Positions 19,062 to 27,424 of a stretch of 64,000 nucleotides of DNA are shown piece by piece. Source of the stretch: Pirellulales bacterium (GTDB lineage: Bacteria > Planctomycetota > Planctomycetia > Pirellulales > Thermoguttaceae); assembly GCA_020846145.1 (NCBI GenBank), contig JADLEL010000219.1, forward strand, positions 1-64,000. Reading direction: 5' to 3'. A model generated the notes under the pieces. That model did not search any database and was not told the origin of the DNA. It was given only the letters and a program-made list of their open reading frames with translations. The stretch's first letter is position 1. The number at the start of each line of letters is the position of its first letter. The position numbers were made by a program, and so were the translations under genes.

Positions 19062-19355
19062 TCATTCTAAAGGACCGGAACCGACCACGGGCAGATCGTC
19101 GAACGAACACCGCGCCCACCATCGATCCGCTTCGGGGATTCCCGGCCGTTCCAAGCATAACACCCCCGCATGATCCGACCGCCATACCCATTCGCCGTCC
19201 GCGAAGATCGAATCGGCCACGGGATCGGATGCCGGAAGTCTATCTTCGTTCGTCATCAACGATGCCGCCAGAGGGGAAGGCATGATCGCCGGGGCAACCG
19301 GCGTAGGGAGTAAGCCAAACAAGTTTTCGAGGAATTCCACCGCGTTAAAATTCAT
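19062..19355 (-). CDS. Small protein of unknown function
   Basis: 97 residues beginning MNFNAVEFLENLFGLLPTPV. The ATG at 19355 is preceded by GGAGAAAAAACA, a good ribosome-binding site. The C-terminal half (DGEWVWRSDHAGVLCLERPG, EADRWWARCSFDDLP) is acidic and Trp-rich. No family is recognised. The stop is 15 bp before the next small gene, so both are probably in one transcript from the primase/ATPase genes. Confidence 0.6.
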   Translation of the reverse strand: MNFNAVEFLENLFGLLPTPVAPAIMPSPLAASLMTNEDRLPASDPVADSIFADGEWVWRSDHAGVLCLERPGIPEADRWWARCSFDDLPVVGSGPLE

Positions 19356-19483
19356 TGTTTTTTCTCCTATGCCCACCCCGGCGAATGTACCCTATGTGCC
19401 CTATGTACCCTATCGATAATCCGTTTTCCGCCGTTTTTCGGCTTTTTCAGGGCATGTAGGGTACATAGGGCACGTTACCGACC

Positions 19484-21139
19484 CTATACCTCTTCAGTGT
19501 TTTCATCCAATTCAAGATCGACGCCATAACATTCCTGAACGCGCCGTAAATCATCTGGCGTGATACGGCCATAAATCTTCCGACCGCAACTCCTGTGAGT
19601 CGCCAGCCCATAGCGTTTAAGGCGTTCGGAAATACCTTTGGGACTCCATTTGATGAAAGATGCCGAATCCAACTCTTGGGCTTTGGCAAGTATTTCACCG
19701 GGAGTAGGCGCATGCCCGCATCGGATTTTTTCGACAAGGATTTTCAGGAGCGTTTCGTCGGTATCCGGGGTTGAATCATCTCTTCCCGCGTCGATTACCG
19801 CCAGGGCGTGTTCTTGAAGAAGTTTCAACAGACCACGCGCACCGTGGGATTCAATCCATGCCGCCAACGCCAAGATCGGTTGCCATAGCTCGAAATCCCT
19901 TCCGCTCATTTTCGGACAAACTTCGACGTTTCGAGGAAGTTCCAGCCATACCGCTCCATGCTCCATTGCCAGGGCATGAAGATCGTCGCGCAACGATTGC
20001 CAAGCGGCAGGATCGGCATCGATGCCGCGCTGGGGCTTTTCCGATCCCGGCGGGGAACGAAACATCATCATCGTGATGCAACGGCTTGCTAGGGCGGGGG
20101 GAAGCCCCGCAATGCAAGCTAATGCCTTTGGTCCAAAAACATCGAAATGGACCGTTTTGAATCCATTCTCCCCAATAGGTTCAAGCCGCGTCGCTTTTCC
20201 GCCTCTTTTGTATCCGGCCAACAGCATGGAAAGTATTTCGCCCATCGAAGGATCGTTCGATTGTTTCAATCTTTCCGCTTCATCCAACAACAAAATACCG
20301 CCATAACTATGGAGAGTACGAAATAACGCCGGGCCAGTCATATTCGACGATGACACCGAACGGAAAACCAACCTTGAAAGGATTTCGATAACTCGGCTTT
20401 TCCCACTTCCTGTCGGGCCGCCAAGATAGAGATAAGGCACCGCGCCTAAGTTTTGGAAACAATACGACAACATCGTCCAGAGGGCCAACGTCGATGCCAT
20501 GCCGGGGGCTTGGCGTTTCGGTAAGTCGAGGAAGTATTCAATCCGTTGGCACAATCGCTTGAATAATTCGGAAGGATTCGGCGCGTGCGAACCGGCCAAC
20601 CATGTTTTCCGCGCTGCTTGCGACCAACCGGGGAGCATATTTGCCGGGGGTTCGCTCGGTTCGGGATATATCCAAAGCTTTTTATTGTTTGGCAAGTCAA
20701 GGGCCGGAACCATCGGTCGTTGTTCCCGCTTCCCATCGGCCCACCGTAAATACAATATCCACCGCCCAAAGGGCTTATCGTCCATGATCGACATAATGGG
20801 CACCACCAAGCCGCTCACATCGTGCGTGATGAATCGTTCTGGCCGCGCAAGGTAGGAAACGTCGATCTCGGAAATCGCATCACTACTCGTTGGATTTTTA
20901 CTTTCGGGCTTGCCCACCACTCCCGCCGCAAGGATCAATAGCTTGGATTCCAATTCTTTCGAGTCGATGCCCTTTCGATTCTCGCAAAGTCGTTTAGTAA
21001 ACTCCTGCCGCGCTTTGGGTTTAGTCAGGTCCAGTTTTTCGACGGCCAGCACGTCGCCGCCGACCTTCACCGTTAGTGTCGCCGATCCGTTTTTTCCCAC
21101 AGGGACCGCTTCGATTGTCAATCCGTTGGTATTATCCAT
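19484..21139 (-). CDS. P-loop ATPase, putative replicative helicase-like
   Basis: 551 residues. The ATPase core has Walker A GGPTGSGKS near residues 239-247 and Walker B ILLLDEAERL near 280-289, followed by a sensor-like stretch (VFGPKALACIAGLPPALASR) and LPPALASRCI, which resembles the arginine-finger region of DUF3631/SF3-type proteins. The C-terminal 100 residues (TPGEILAKAQEL, ISERLKRYGL) look like a winged helix. The ATG at 21139 overlaps the end of the primase gene by 8 bases. Together with that primase it forms a likely replication module. The family name is my best fit, not a verified assignment. Confidence 0.75.
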   Translation of the reverse strand: MDNTNGLTIEAVPVGKNGSATLTVKVGGDVLAVEKLDLTKPKARQEFTKRLCENRKGIDSKELESKLLILAAGVVGKPESKNPTSSDAISEIDVSYLARPERFITHDVSGLVVPIMSIMDDKPFGRWILYLRWADGKREQRPMVPALDLPNNKKLWIYPEPSEPPANMLPGWSQAARKTWLAGSHAPNPSELFKRLCQRIEYFLDLPKRQAPGMASTLALWTMLSYCFQNLGAVPYLYLGGPTGSGKSRVIEILSRLVFRSVSSSNMTGPALFRTLHSYGGILLLDEAERLKQSNDPSMGEILSMLLAGYKRGGKATRLEPIGENGFKTVHFDVFGPKALACIAGLPPALASRCITMMMFRSPPGSEKPQRGIDADPAAWQSLRDDLHALAMEHGAVWLELPRNVEVCPKMSGRDFELWQPILALAAWIESHGARGLLKLLQEHALAVIDAGRDDSTPDTDETLLKILVEKIRCGHAPTPGEILAKAQELDSASFIKWSPKGISERLKRYGLATHRSCGRKIYGRITPDDLRRVQECYGVDLELDENTEEV

Positions 21140-22031
21140 GATGCTTCCCCGCCTTCCGTGGTTTCGCTTGAACGCGAATTGCCAACTTCCGCACCTCTGC
21201 CGCGTCGATTGCCGCTTGAACGTTGGTATGAGTAGCCCCGCGCCGCTTCCATTCGCGGGCGTCTTTCGCGCCGGGCGGGGGCGCAATTACTTTCACCGAT
21301 GCCGAGTAGGCCACTAGGATCGCCGCCAGGGACTCCGCGCCGCGCTGGCCGGGCGCGTCGGCATCGGCCACGATCACCATGCCGGAAGGATTCAACCGGC
21401 GGACAAGATCGATCAGCAGCTTCACCCCGCCCGTGCAGCATGACCGCCCCACCGCCGCGAATCCCAAGTCGAGGAGCGCGGCCGTATCGGTCGGCCCTTC
21501 CGCAATCAAGAGCGAATCGTGGGCGTCGATGCCGTCGGGAAGGAACAATCCCTCATGGCCGCCTTTCACAGAAAATTTTCGACCGTCGGGCAACCGCAAC
21601 CGAATGCCCAGCACCTTGCCGCCGGCATCGCGCATGGGGAACGTCCACGCCCCATGCTTTGCCGACCAACCCGCGCCCAACCGCTGCAAACTTTCGACCG
21701 AGAGGCCGAGCGCGGAAGCCAGTTTTTCGAGGGCTTGCGGTTTCACCGCTTGCCGAAATTGATCGGCCAACTTGCCAAAATCGGTCGTTTGCGCGCCGAT
21801 CCGTCGCGAGTCGATTTCGATCTTGCGAATGCGGGGCGACCACGTCGGGTCGTCGCGCCTGAGGATATGCAGCCAGCCCGATTCCCCGCATTTTCGGGGC
21901 GATTCGGTTCGGGCGCAGATTACCGCCGTGGGCGAATTATCGGGACCGGCACACAGGCACCAATCCGCCTTGCCGCAGATCGGGCAAGGCCGCCGCCGCG
22001 ATACGCGATTCCATAAAGATGATCTAATCAC
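21132..22031 (-). CDS. TOPRIM-domain primase-like protein
   Basis: 299 residues. The N-terminus has a zinc-ribbon (CPICGK then WCLC, and further VICAR and RKCGESGWLH), typical of phage-type DnaG-like primases. A TOPRIM domain follows (LLIAEGPTDTAALLDLG, then MVIVADADAPGQRGAESLAA). It should synthesise primers or regulate DNA replication of the element. The start was set at GTG 22031, inside the stop region of the upstream HTH gene (CCGTGATTAG), giving translational coupling. The longer open frame to 22295 only shadows the HTH gene. It overlaps the downstream ATPase start by 8 bases. Confidence 0.82.
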   Translation of the reverse strand: MIRSSLWNRVSRRRPCPICGKADWCLCAGPDNSPTAVICARTESPRKCGESGWLHILRRDDPTWSPRIRKIEIDSRRIGAQTTDFGKLADQFRQAVKPQALEKLASALGLSVESLQRLGAGWSAKHGAWTFPMRDAGGKVLGIRLRLPDGRKFSVKGGHEGLFLPDGIDAHDSLLIAEGPTDTAALLDLGFAAVGRSCCTGGVKLLIDLVRRLNPSGMVIVADADAPGQRGAESLAAILVAYSASVKVIAPPPGAKDAREWKRRGATHTNVQAAIDAAEVRKLAIRVQAKPRKAGKHHG

Positions 22032-22248
22032 GGTTGCCCCCTTCCCCGGTTTGCGAGTTTTCCGCCGTTTTGGAATCCATCCACCGCCGCAGCGCATCGA
22101 CCGGGTAAAGAATAGCCCGGCCCATGCGAATATGAGGAATGGCGTTATCGTGGGTCCACGTCCAGAGGGTTTTTTCCGACACGCCAAGGGCTTTCGCCGC
22201 TTCGCGCGGCCGCAGGGCAAGGGCGTCGGGGAGGGAGTTATTCTGCAT
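22024..22248 (-). CDS. Excisionase-like helix-turn-helix protein (second of two)
   Basis: 74 residues. LRPREAAKALGVSEKTLWTW then HIRMGRAILYPVDALRRWMD is the classical winged HTH_17 (MerR/Xis-like) domain of excisionases and AlpA proteins. The start at 22248 has AAAGG about nine bases upstream and overlaps the stop of the preceding HTH gene by 11 bases. It probably directs excision or controls the replication module. Confidence 0.82.
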   Translation of the reverse strand: MQNNSLPDALALRPREAAKALGVSEKTLWTWTHDNAIPHIRMGRAILYPVDALRRWMDSKTAENSQTGEGGNRD

Positions 22249-22471
22249 TGGATGTCACCTTTCGACGGAATGAGGGGCAGCCAGCATCGATCCATTCCCG
22301 AATGGCAGAAGCGGACCAGCGGACCAAAGAGCCGAGTTTGACCGGCCCAGGCATCCGGCCAGCGTCAGAGAGACGATAGACGTGTCGGGGTGAGCAGCCG
22401 AGCATTTTGGCGACGGCTTGCACGTCCAAGAGCATGGCGGAGGATTCCGCCTGTGCAATTACGGCAGTCAT
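22238..22471 (-). CDS. AlpA/excisionase-like helix-turn-helix protein (first of two)
   Basis: 77 residues: MLLDVQAVAKMLGCSPRHVY, then RLSDAGRMPGPVKLGSLVRW and an acidic tail. This is an AlpA/HTH_17 domain. The ATG at 22471 has AAAGGA six bases upstream. An ATG at 22486 lacks one. It is the first gene of the minus-strand module and stands next to a long inverted repeat (22487-22545) that could be its operator. Confidence 0.82.
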   Translation of the reverse strand: MTAVIAQAESSAMLLDVQAVAKMLGCSPRHVYRLSDAGRMPGPVKLGSLVRWSASAIREWIDAGCPSFRRKVTSNAE

Positions 22472-22486
22472 AACATATCCTTTCAT

Positions 22487-22545
22487 GGTCTATGGCATTT
22501 TGCCCCGCGTTACCCACGCCGGTCACAAAATGCCATATACAGACC
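22487..22545. promoter_or_regulatory. Inverted repeat upstream of the excisionase gene, candidate operator
   Basis: TATGGCATTTTG at 22491-22502 is perfectly complementary to CAAAATGCCATA at 22526-22537. GGTC and GACC flank the outer ends. The repeat lies directly before the first gene of the minus-strand module, where a dimeric or cooperative regulator could bind. Confidence 0.6.
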
Positions 22546-22906
22546 ACAAAACGGACCTAATCGGACTCTCGGCGGAAGAAACAGACTGTCGGCGCAACTA
22601 TTTGCAAGCCTTGCAGTTACGTAATTATCACCATAAAGAATGGATTATTGAAAAAATCCGGTTTGCGCCGGTTTGGCTGCTACCTATTGCTATGAATGCC
22701 GAAAAGCTATACTATAAATGGTGTCCGGTGCCGCTTGTTGGCTCGATATGGTGTGCCCAGCCGGATCTCACTTGTGTGCTAAAGTCCAGGGCTTCAACTA
22801 CTCGCACGTCCTGTTGCTCAGGAGGATAGGGGGGAGCCAGCCGGGATTAAGTTATACATCACTGGTCACTTCCTAGCCCTGCTGAAGACCCTTGGAGAGG
22901 TGTGCA
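22546..22906. other. Intergenic region between divergent modules
   Basis: About 360 bp between the excisionase-like gene and the Panacea gene. It should contain the divergent promoters. An open frame crossing 22407-22829 on the plus strand has no ribosome-binding site or family features and is not called. Confidence 0.45.
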
Positions 22907-23473
22907 ATGCCCCGAAGACTCGATGTCACAAAAGCTATCCAAGCTGTCGGTGTTTTGCTGCGGCGCGAAGGCAAACGAGCCAGTCGCCTTCGATTGTTGA
23001 AACTTCTCTACATTGCCGACCGAATTTCACTGGCGGAAACCGGCTGTCAGATTCTCGGTTCGAAAATCGTTGCCTTGAAACACGGCCCACTTCACAGTGA
23101 AGTACTCGACCTCATCAACGGCGAGCATATCCACTCGCCACAGTGGTCCAGATACTTTCAGAGCGTTGGGCGGGATCTCATGTTGACGGAAGAACCGGAT
23201 GTTGGCAGTCTCTCCAGGTATGAGGTTGAACTCCTCAATCGTGTTGTTGACGGCCACGACAACTGTTCCGACTGGGACGTTGCCGACGAGACGCACGGCT
23301 TTGCAGAGTGGCAAACCATCTACCCCGATCGCAACGAGAACACATCGCGGCCAATTCCAATCGAGTTGTTGATCGACAGCACTGGACGGGGCGCAGACAA
23401 GGCCGCAATCCTACAGGACATGAAAGATTCCGAAGCCTTCGATTCTGTATTTGCAAGGCTTTGCTGCCAATGA
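22907..23473 (+). CDS. Panacea-domain (DUF4065) protein, candidate antitoxin
   Basis: 188 residues. RLLKLLYIADRISLAETG then ILGSKIVALKHGPLHSEVLDLI is the conserved core of the Panacea/SocA-like domain, known as a widely shared antitoxin domain paired with diverse toxins. The ATG at 22907 has GGAGAGG in front. A TTG upstream is less likely. Its stop overlaps the next gene's ATG by four bases (ATGA), the typical arrangement of a toxin-antitoxin operon. The neutralising role is inferred from the domain and context. Confidence 0.8.
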   Translation: MPRRLDVTKAIQAVGVLLRREGKRASRLRLLKLLYIADRISLAETGCQILGSKIVALKHGPLHSEVLDLINGEHIHSPQWSRYFQSVGRDLMLTEEPDVGSLSRYEVELLNRVVDGHDNCSDWDVADETHGFAEWQTIYPDRNENTSRPIPIELLIDSTGRGADKAAILQDMKDSEAFDSVFARLCCQ

Positions 23474-23853
23474 ACGCCGGCGACACGATTCTCATCGATG
23501 AGCCGGGAACGAGCTATGATAGCCATTTGTGGATGGTTATTAGCGATCCAAAGCAAGACGACCGGTGCCTTATCGTCAATTTTACTTCCTGGCGCGCCGA
23601 CGAAGATCAAGCTTGCGTGGTTGAAGCGGGAGAACACCCCTACATAAAACACAGGACTTGTGTCAAATTCAGGGGCGCGAAGCTTGTACCAATCGCCACG
23701 TTGGATGCGTGTCTTGGTTCTGGCGGACTTGTTCCCCACAGTCCGTTGTCTGCAAATCTATTAGCAAAAATCAGAAATGCTGTTCCTAATTCGAGAATCA
23801 GCATAGACCACGCCCATGTACTTATGGACCAGGGGCTCGTGTCGCTCGACTAG
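23470..23853 (+). CDS. Putative toxin partner of the Panacea protein
   Basis: 127 residues starting MNAGDTILIDEPGTSYDSHL. The early segment (LWMVISDPKQDDRCLIVNFT) reads like the small beta-barrel of PemK/MazF-like or related RNA-targeting toxins, but I do not recognise it reliably. It follows the Panacea gene with an ATGA overlap, so translation is coupled. The toxin role is inferred from position only. Confidence 0.6.
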   Translation: MNAGDTILIDEPGTSYDSHLWMVISDPKQDDRCLIVNFTSWRADEDQACVVEAGEHPYIKHRTCVKFRGAKLVPIATLDACLGSGGLVPHSPLSANLLAKIRNAVPNSRISIDHAHVLMDQGLVSLD

Positions 23854-23877
23854 GCGCACGAACAACAGCAAGTCCAC

Positions 23878-24759
23878 TTACTGACCGCCCTTCCGATACT
23901 CGATTTCTCGCCCCGAAACAATGCTTTGACCGGCAGTGCGTCCGCCACGGCAAGTGTACTTCTGATCGCCAAGCGGTTTGCGGGCGTTGCGAAGTTGTTT
24001 GGCCCAAGTACCGAAGGCGGGCAATTTGTAATCCACCAATTCGCCAAGGTCGCCCTCATCCGTCGGGATATCTTCCTCGTTCAATATATCGTAAGCCTCT
24101 CGGTCTTCCAATTTTTTGCCCACCTTACTTTCAGCGTACTGAAAAGACAAGTAGGCTTTCCTATCGGCTGGTTGCAGTCCACGTAAGATGGCTCCTCGGT
24201 CAGCCCTGGAAGTAATTACCGATTGCTCCGATCCTAAGCCGACTCCGCCGTTCCCTTCGCCGTGCTCCACCTTAGCATCCACCTTCGCTGGTAATCTCTG
24301 CTCGGCTTCGGTTAAAGTCGCCTCTTCCAATGACGTTAATGCCCATGAATGCTCCGTGTTCAATTCCTGAAGTAAGCTATTCAGTTCGTCATAATTCAAT
24401 TTCATACATAGGGAAAGAGAATGAGCGCATTTTAGAACATCCAATCCACCTCCATTGTCTTTTACCACTTGGCTAATAAGGTCGTTCACTTCGTGAGCTA
24501 GTCGTAAAGTTGTATTCCATGCAGTCGGCTCATGGATTCCGCAAAAATCGGGATTACGGTAATTACCTTTTCTGGCATTCAAAAAGAACATTTGAATATC
24601 GCAAGTAACACACTCCATTTTATCTAAGGCATCCGATAGCTTTTCCCATCCAATCGTAAAATCACTAGGTGGAAATGGTGGAACGCGGTATATTTTTTGG
24701 ATAGCATTTACGCATCCAATAGCCGCCAGCGTTGCCTTGCTCAAGTCATCACTATTCAT
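23878..24759 (-). CDS. Protein of unknown function
   Basis: 293 residues, no recognised domain. The N-terminal 150 residues are helical and Cys-containing (MECVTCDIQMFFLNARKGN, YDELNSLLQELN). The C-terminal part (ADRKAYLSFQYAESKVGKKL, DREAYDILNEEDIP) looks like a small wHTH-like segment. The gene converges on the Panacea/toxin pair and its stop is 24 bp from the toxin's stop. AAAGG lies upstream of the ATG. Confidence 0.55.
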   Translation of the reverse strand: MNSDDLSKATLAAIGCVNAIQKIYRVPPFPPSDFTIGWEKLSDALDKMECVTCDIQMFFLNARKGNYRNPDFCGIHEPTAWNTTLRLAHEVNDLISQVVKDNGGGLDVLKCAHSLSLCMKLNYDELNSLLQELNTEHSWALTSLEEATLTEAEQRLPAKVDAKVEHGEGNGGVGLGSEQSVITSRADRGAILRGLQPADRKAYLSFQYAESKVGKKLEDREAYDILNEEDIPTDEGDLGELVDYKLPAFGTWAKQLRNARKPLGDQKYTCRGGRTAGQSIVSGREIEYRKGGQ

Positions 24760-25053
24760 TGAATCTGCCTTTCTTGGATCGGGCCGACCGTGGGCGGGGC
24801 GTCAAAAGGCAGATCAAAAACACCGTCGCCCAAGGTCGCTTGGCCGCCGCGTTGCAACACGGTCAGCCGCCCGGAGTTCCCCTGATTATCCCGGAAGAGC
24901 GGTAAATTTACAAACCAATTTTTTTAGAAAAATCGTGCAAAATCTGCTTAACCCCCATATTGGTAGTATTTTACGACGCTCGGGATGTTGTATGATATTT
25001 GCTATATGTTCGTGTTCAACTGGCCAGGGTACCTACGAAACGAGGTCAAAAAT

Positions 25054-25488
25054 ATGATTGCCCTTGATAAAAACCACAAAAGCTGCATGGGTTGTAAGTC
25101 GGTCTTGCCTATCGAGGATTTTCCTCTCCGCAGTTCGGGGTATCGGCAATGGCTGTGTCTCGATTGCGGAAGGCGATATGGTCGGGAACGCTACTATCGA
25201 TTGCGAAAGAAGAAATTCGACAAGGTGGCGCAGAGCATCGCTCGGGAACCGACTCTCAACAAAATCCCGCTGATTATCGGGCGGTTGCTTGACGGTTTTG
25301 GCAGTCTCGACAACTTTTGTGCCGCTTGGCTTTGTGCAATAAACGAATCCATGACCCAAAACGCCGGCGGGACGGTTGCCCTGCGTCATCTTGTCGCAAT
25401 AGCTAAGATGATTGAATTTATTTCCAACAACCAACCCGCACCCGAAGATATGAGCGACGAAGAGTTACAAGATGCCCTCACCGTCTAA
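25054..25488 (+). CDS. Small zinc-ribbon protein of unknown function
   Basis: 144 residues. A CxxC pair (SCMGCKSVLP) and a second pair (WLCLDCGRRYGRERYYRLR) make a likely treble-clef zinc ribbon, similar to zinc ribbons at the start of many HNH or small DNA-binding proteins. The C-terminal part is helical without catalytic motifs. The ATG at 25054 is preceded by GAGG. An upstream in-frame start at 24985 is less likely. Confidence 0.55.
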   Translation: MIALDKNHKSCMGCKSVLPIEDFPLRSSGYRQWLCLDCGRRYGRERYYRLRKKKFDKVAQSIAREPTLNKIPLIIGRLLDGFGSLDNFCAAWLCAINESMTQNAGGTVALRHLVAIAKMIEFISNNQPAPEDMSDEELQDALTV

Positions 25489-25564
25489 AGACGCATGGCA
25501 ACGGCGCATGAAAAACCCGCGCCGGATTCGATGCGGGGAGTATCTTTGGCAATTTGAAATCGAA

Positions 25565-27424
25565 CTAAGCATTTCGCTTTCGCCAAACAAAAGCAATTAG
25601 CCCAAAAGCACCGGCGGCTAAGAGGGCGAAGGTGGAGGGTTCGGGCACACCTGCGATGCGAAAGCCTAATTCCAGATTATCTTCGAGGTTTGGGTCATTG
25701 AGACTACGATAGGATGCGGCCATCTGGCCCACCACGGTCATCCATTCTCCACCACGAATGCCCCGCGCTAAACTCGATACAGCAGTCTCGTTCCACTCCA
25801 CGACATTTCCGCCTTGATCGAATGTTCCGTATGCACTCGCCGAGTTCTCAAACTCGCCAACATTCGTTCGGAAGTAGGGGCCGTTGAGTGTGTAATTGCT
25901 ACCGTTCCAGTAGTTAGCATGATTTCCTGGATCGGCGTAATTATCGCCACCCACATTGGACGGAGCGGTGTTGCTTTTCGTTGGATACATCCAGTAATCC
26001 GCTCCCCCTTGTTTATTGGGGTCATAATAGGCCGCCTTATACCATTCGTCCTCAGTCGGAATCCACCATTTTGCCCCCGGTTTGCGTGTTACAGCCATCA
26101 ATGCAGTTTGGCTCATCGCACCATTCAGATAGTATGTACCATTCTCCGTGAGCCAGCCATCTAGAGAAGGAGTACCTGTCAGCATCCCCATGGGCTGCCC
26201 ATTCTGAATCCAGTTTACAAAGCGGGCTGCGTCACCCCACGAAATCCAGTCATTTACTGGTCGGTTTGCCCAATCCAACTCTGTTCCGCTTGTTCGACCA
26301 CTAAAATCGTAAGTATAGCTGCCGCTACTCCCATGCCGTGTAATCTGACAACCAAAATAGCTGCTGTCCATGTAGGTGCTGTAAAGCCCGTAAGGATCGC
26401 GCTTTCCAACGGCGTTAAGGAACGCGCAGTATTGTCCTGCCGTCACCTCGTACTTGCCGATGGCGTAGGCGTGATCCACAGCACCGTAGCCAGTGGTACC
26501 ATCCGTTGTCATTACCCGAGTATCAGCCGCATTATTAACGTTGCCCACCGGCACCATTTCCAGGCTAGTTAAACCCGGTCCCATGTTGAACACGTCAGCC
26601 GATGCCATCTCGGCTTTTGAAACCAACAAAACGATTAAGCAGGGAAGGATTCGATTGGTCTTCCCATGTCGCCAAGCCCAAGCGAGAAGGCCAAAAGCAC
26701 CGGCGGTCAGGAGGAGGAGGGTGGAAGGTTCGGGTATAGTTGAGACCGTTACTGGGGCACCCACTGTGATCAAGGGATATCCACTGTTTACTAATCCAGT
26801 TTTTGTCATACCATCGATTTTGAAGATAGCGCCGACAATGAAGGGATAAGATTTGACCCAATTGATTGTCGAGAATCCACCTGGATTGGAGCCGGAGTCG
26901 GCGGTGAAATTAAAAGTTCCCAATAGAAATTTTGATTTATCGGCAGTCGTATATTGCATGGCAGGAGCACGATATACCAATGAATTTTCCGGCGTCTTGG
27001 TGTAGGCAATTCCCAGTAAATCGGGCGTAACACTTACGAAAGAATATGGAGAGGCGTCAAACGGTGCAAGATAACCGTTAGTGGGTTCATCGGGGAGCGA
27101 CAACGCACTTACGCTCGCTTGAACGTGAGTCTGCTGAATGCCGCCGACGATGCCCTGAATCCCATCATTTGTTAAATCTGCATCAATTCCGGTTACGGTA
27201 GCCCAAACCTGCATAACGATTGTCGGAGTGGCGTTTAAACCCACAACAACACTCTTGCCGTCAGGGCTAACGACATAATCGGGAACTGACGCGGCAACAA
27301 AATCCGAAGAATTAGCCGTATAGCCGGAAAGGGGCAAAGCAATGATATCCATGACGAGTCCACTATAGGCTGTCGAAGTCACCGAAATAATAAGCATGAA
27401 AACGAGAAAGAATTTTATTTTCAT
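25565..27424 (-). CDS. Fused double PEP-CTERM protein with formylglycine-generating-enzyme-like domain
   Basis: 619 residues. Residues 1-20 are a signal peptide. A beta-rich domain of unknown function follows up to a first complete PEP-CTERM signal (TIPEPSTLLLLTAGAFGLLA then WAWRHGK) near residue 240. A second hydrophobic stretch like a signal peptide comes next (ILPCLIVLLVSKAEMASA). Then comes an SUMF1/FGE-sulfatase-like domain (YAIGKYEVTAGQYCAFLNAV, WWIPTEDEWYKAAYYD, NVVEWNE, RGIRGGEW). The protein ends in a second PEP-CTERM motif (VPEPSTFALLAAGAFG). Such sorting signals are processed by exosortase at the cell envelope. The start has GGAGAA nine bases upstream. This is probably a fusion of two adjacent surface-protein genes. 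Confidence 0.85.
   Translation of the reverse strand: MKIKFFLVFMLIISVTSTAYSGLVMDIIALPLSGYTANSSDFVAASVPDYVVSPDGKSVVVGLNATPTIVMQVWATVTGIDADLTNDGIQGIVGGIQQTHVQASVSALSLPDEPTNGYLAPFDASPYSFVSVTPDLLGIAYTKTPENSLVYRAPAMQYTTADKSKFLLGTFNFTADSGSNPGGFSTINWVKSYPFIVGAIFKIDGMTKTGLVNSGYPLITVGAPVTVSTIPEPSTLLLLTAGAFGLLAWAWRHGKTNRILPCLIVLLVSKAEMASADVFNMGPGLTSLEMVPVGNVNNAADTRVMTTDGTTGYGAVDHAYAIGKYEVTAGQYCAFLNAVGKRDPYGLYSTYMDSSYFGCQITRHGSSGSYTYDFSGRTSGTELDWANRPVNDWISWGDAARFVNWIQNGQPMGMLTGTPSLDGWLTENGTYYLNGAMSQTALMAVTRKPGAKWWIPTEDEWYKAAYYDPNKQGGADYWMYPTKSNTAPSNVGGDNYADPGNHANYWNGSNYTLNGPYFRTNVGEFENSASAYGTFDQGGNVVEWNETAVSSLARGIRGGEWMTVVGQMAASYRSLNDPNLEDNLELGFRIAGVPEPSTFALLAAGAFGLIAFVWRKRNA

Noticed and set aside
22529-22829. 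Small plus-strand gene before the Panacea gene
   Set aside because: No ribosome-binding site, odd composition and overlap with the inverted repeat.
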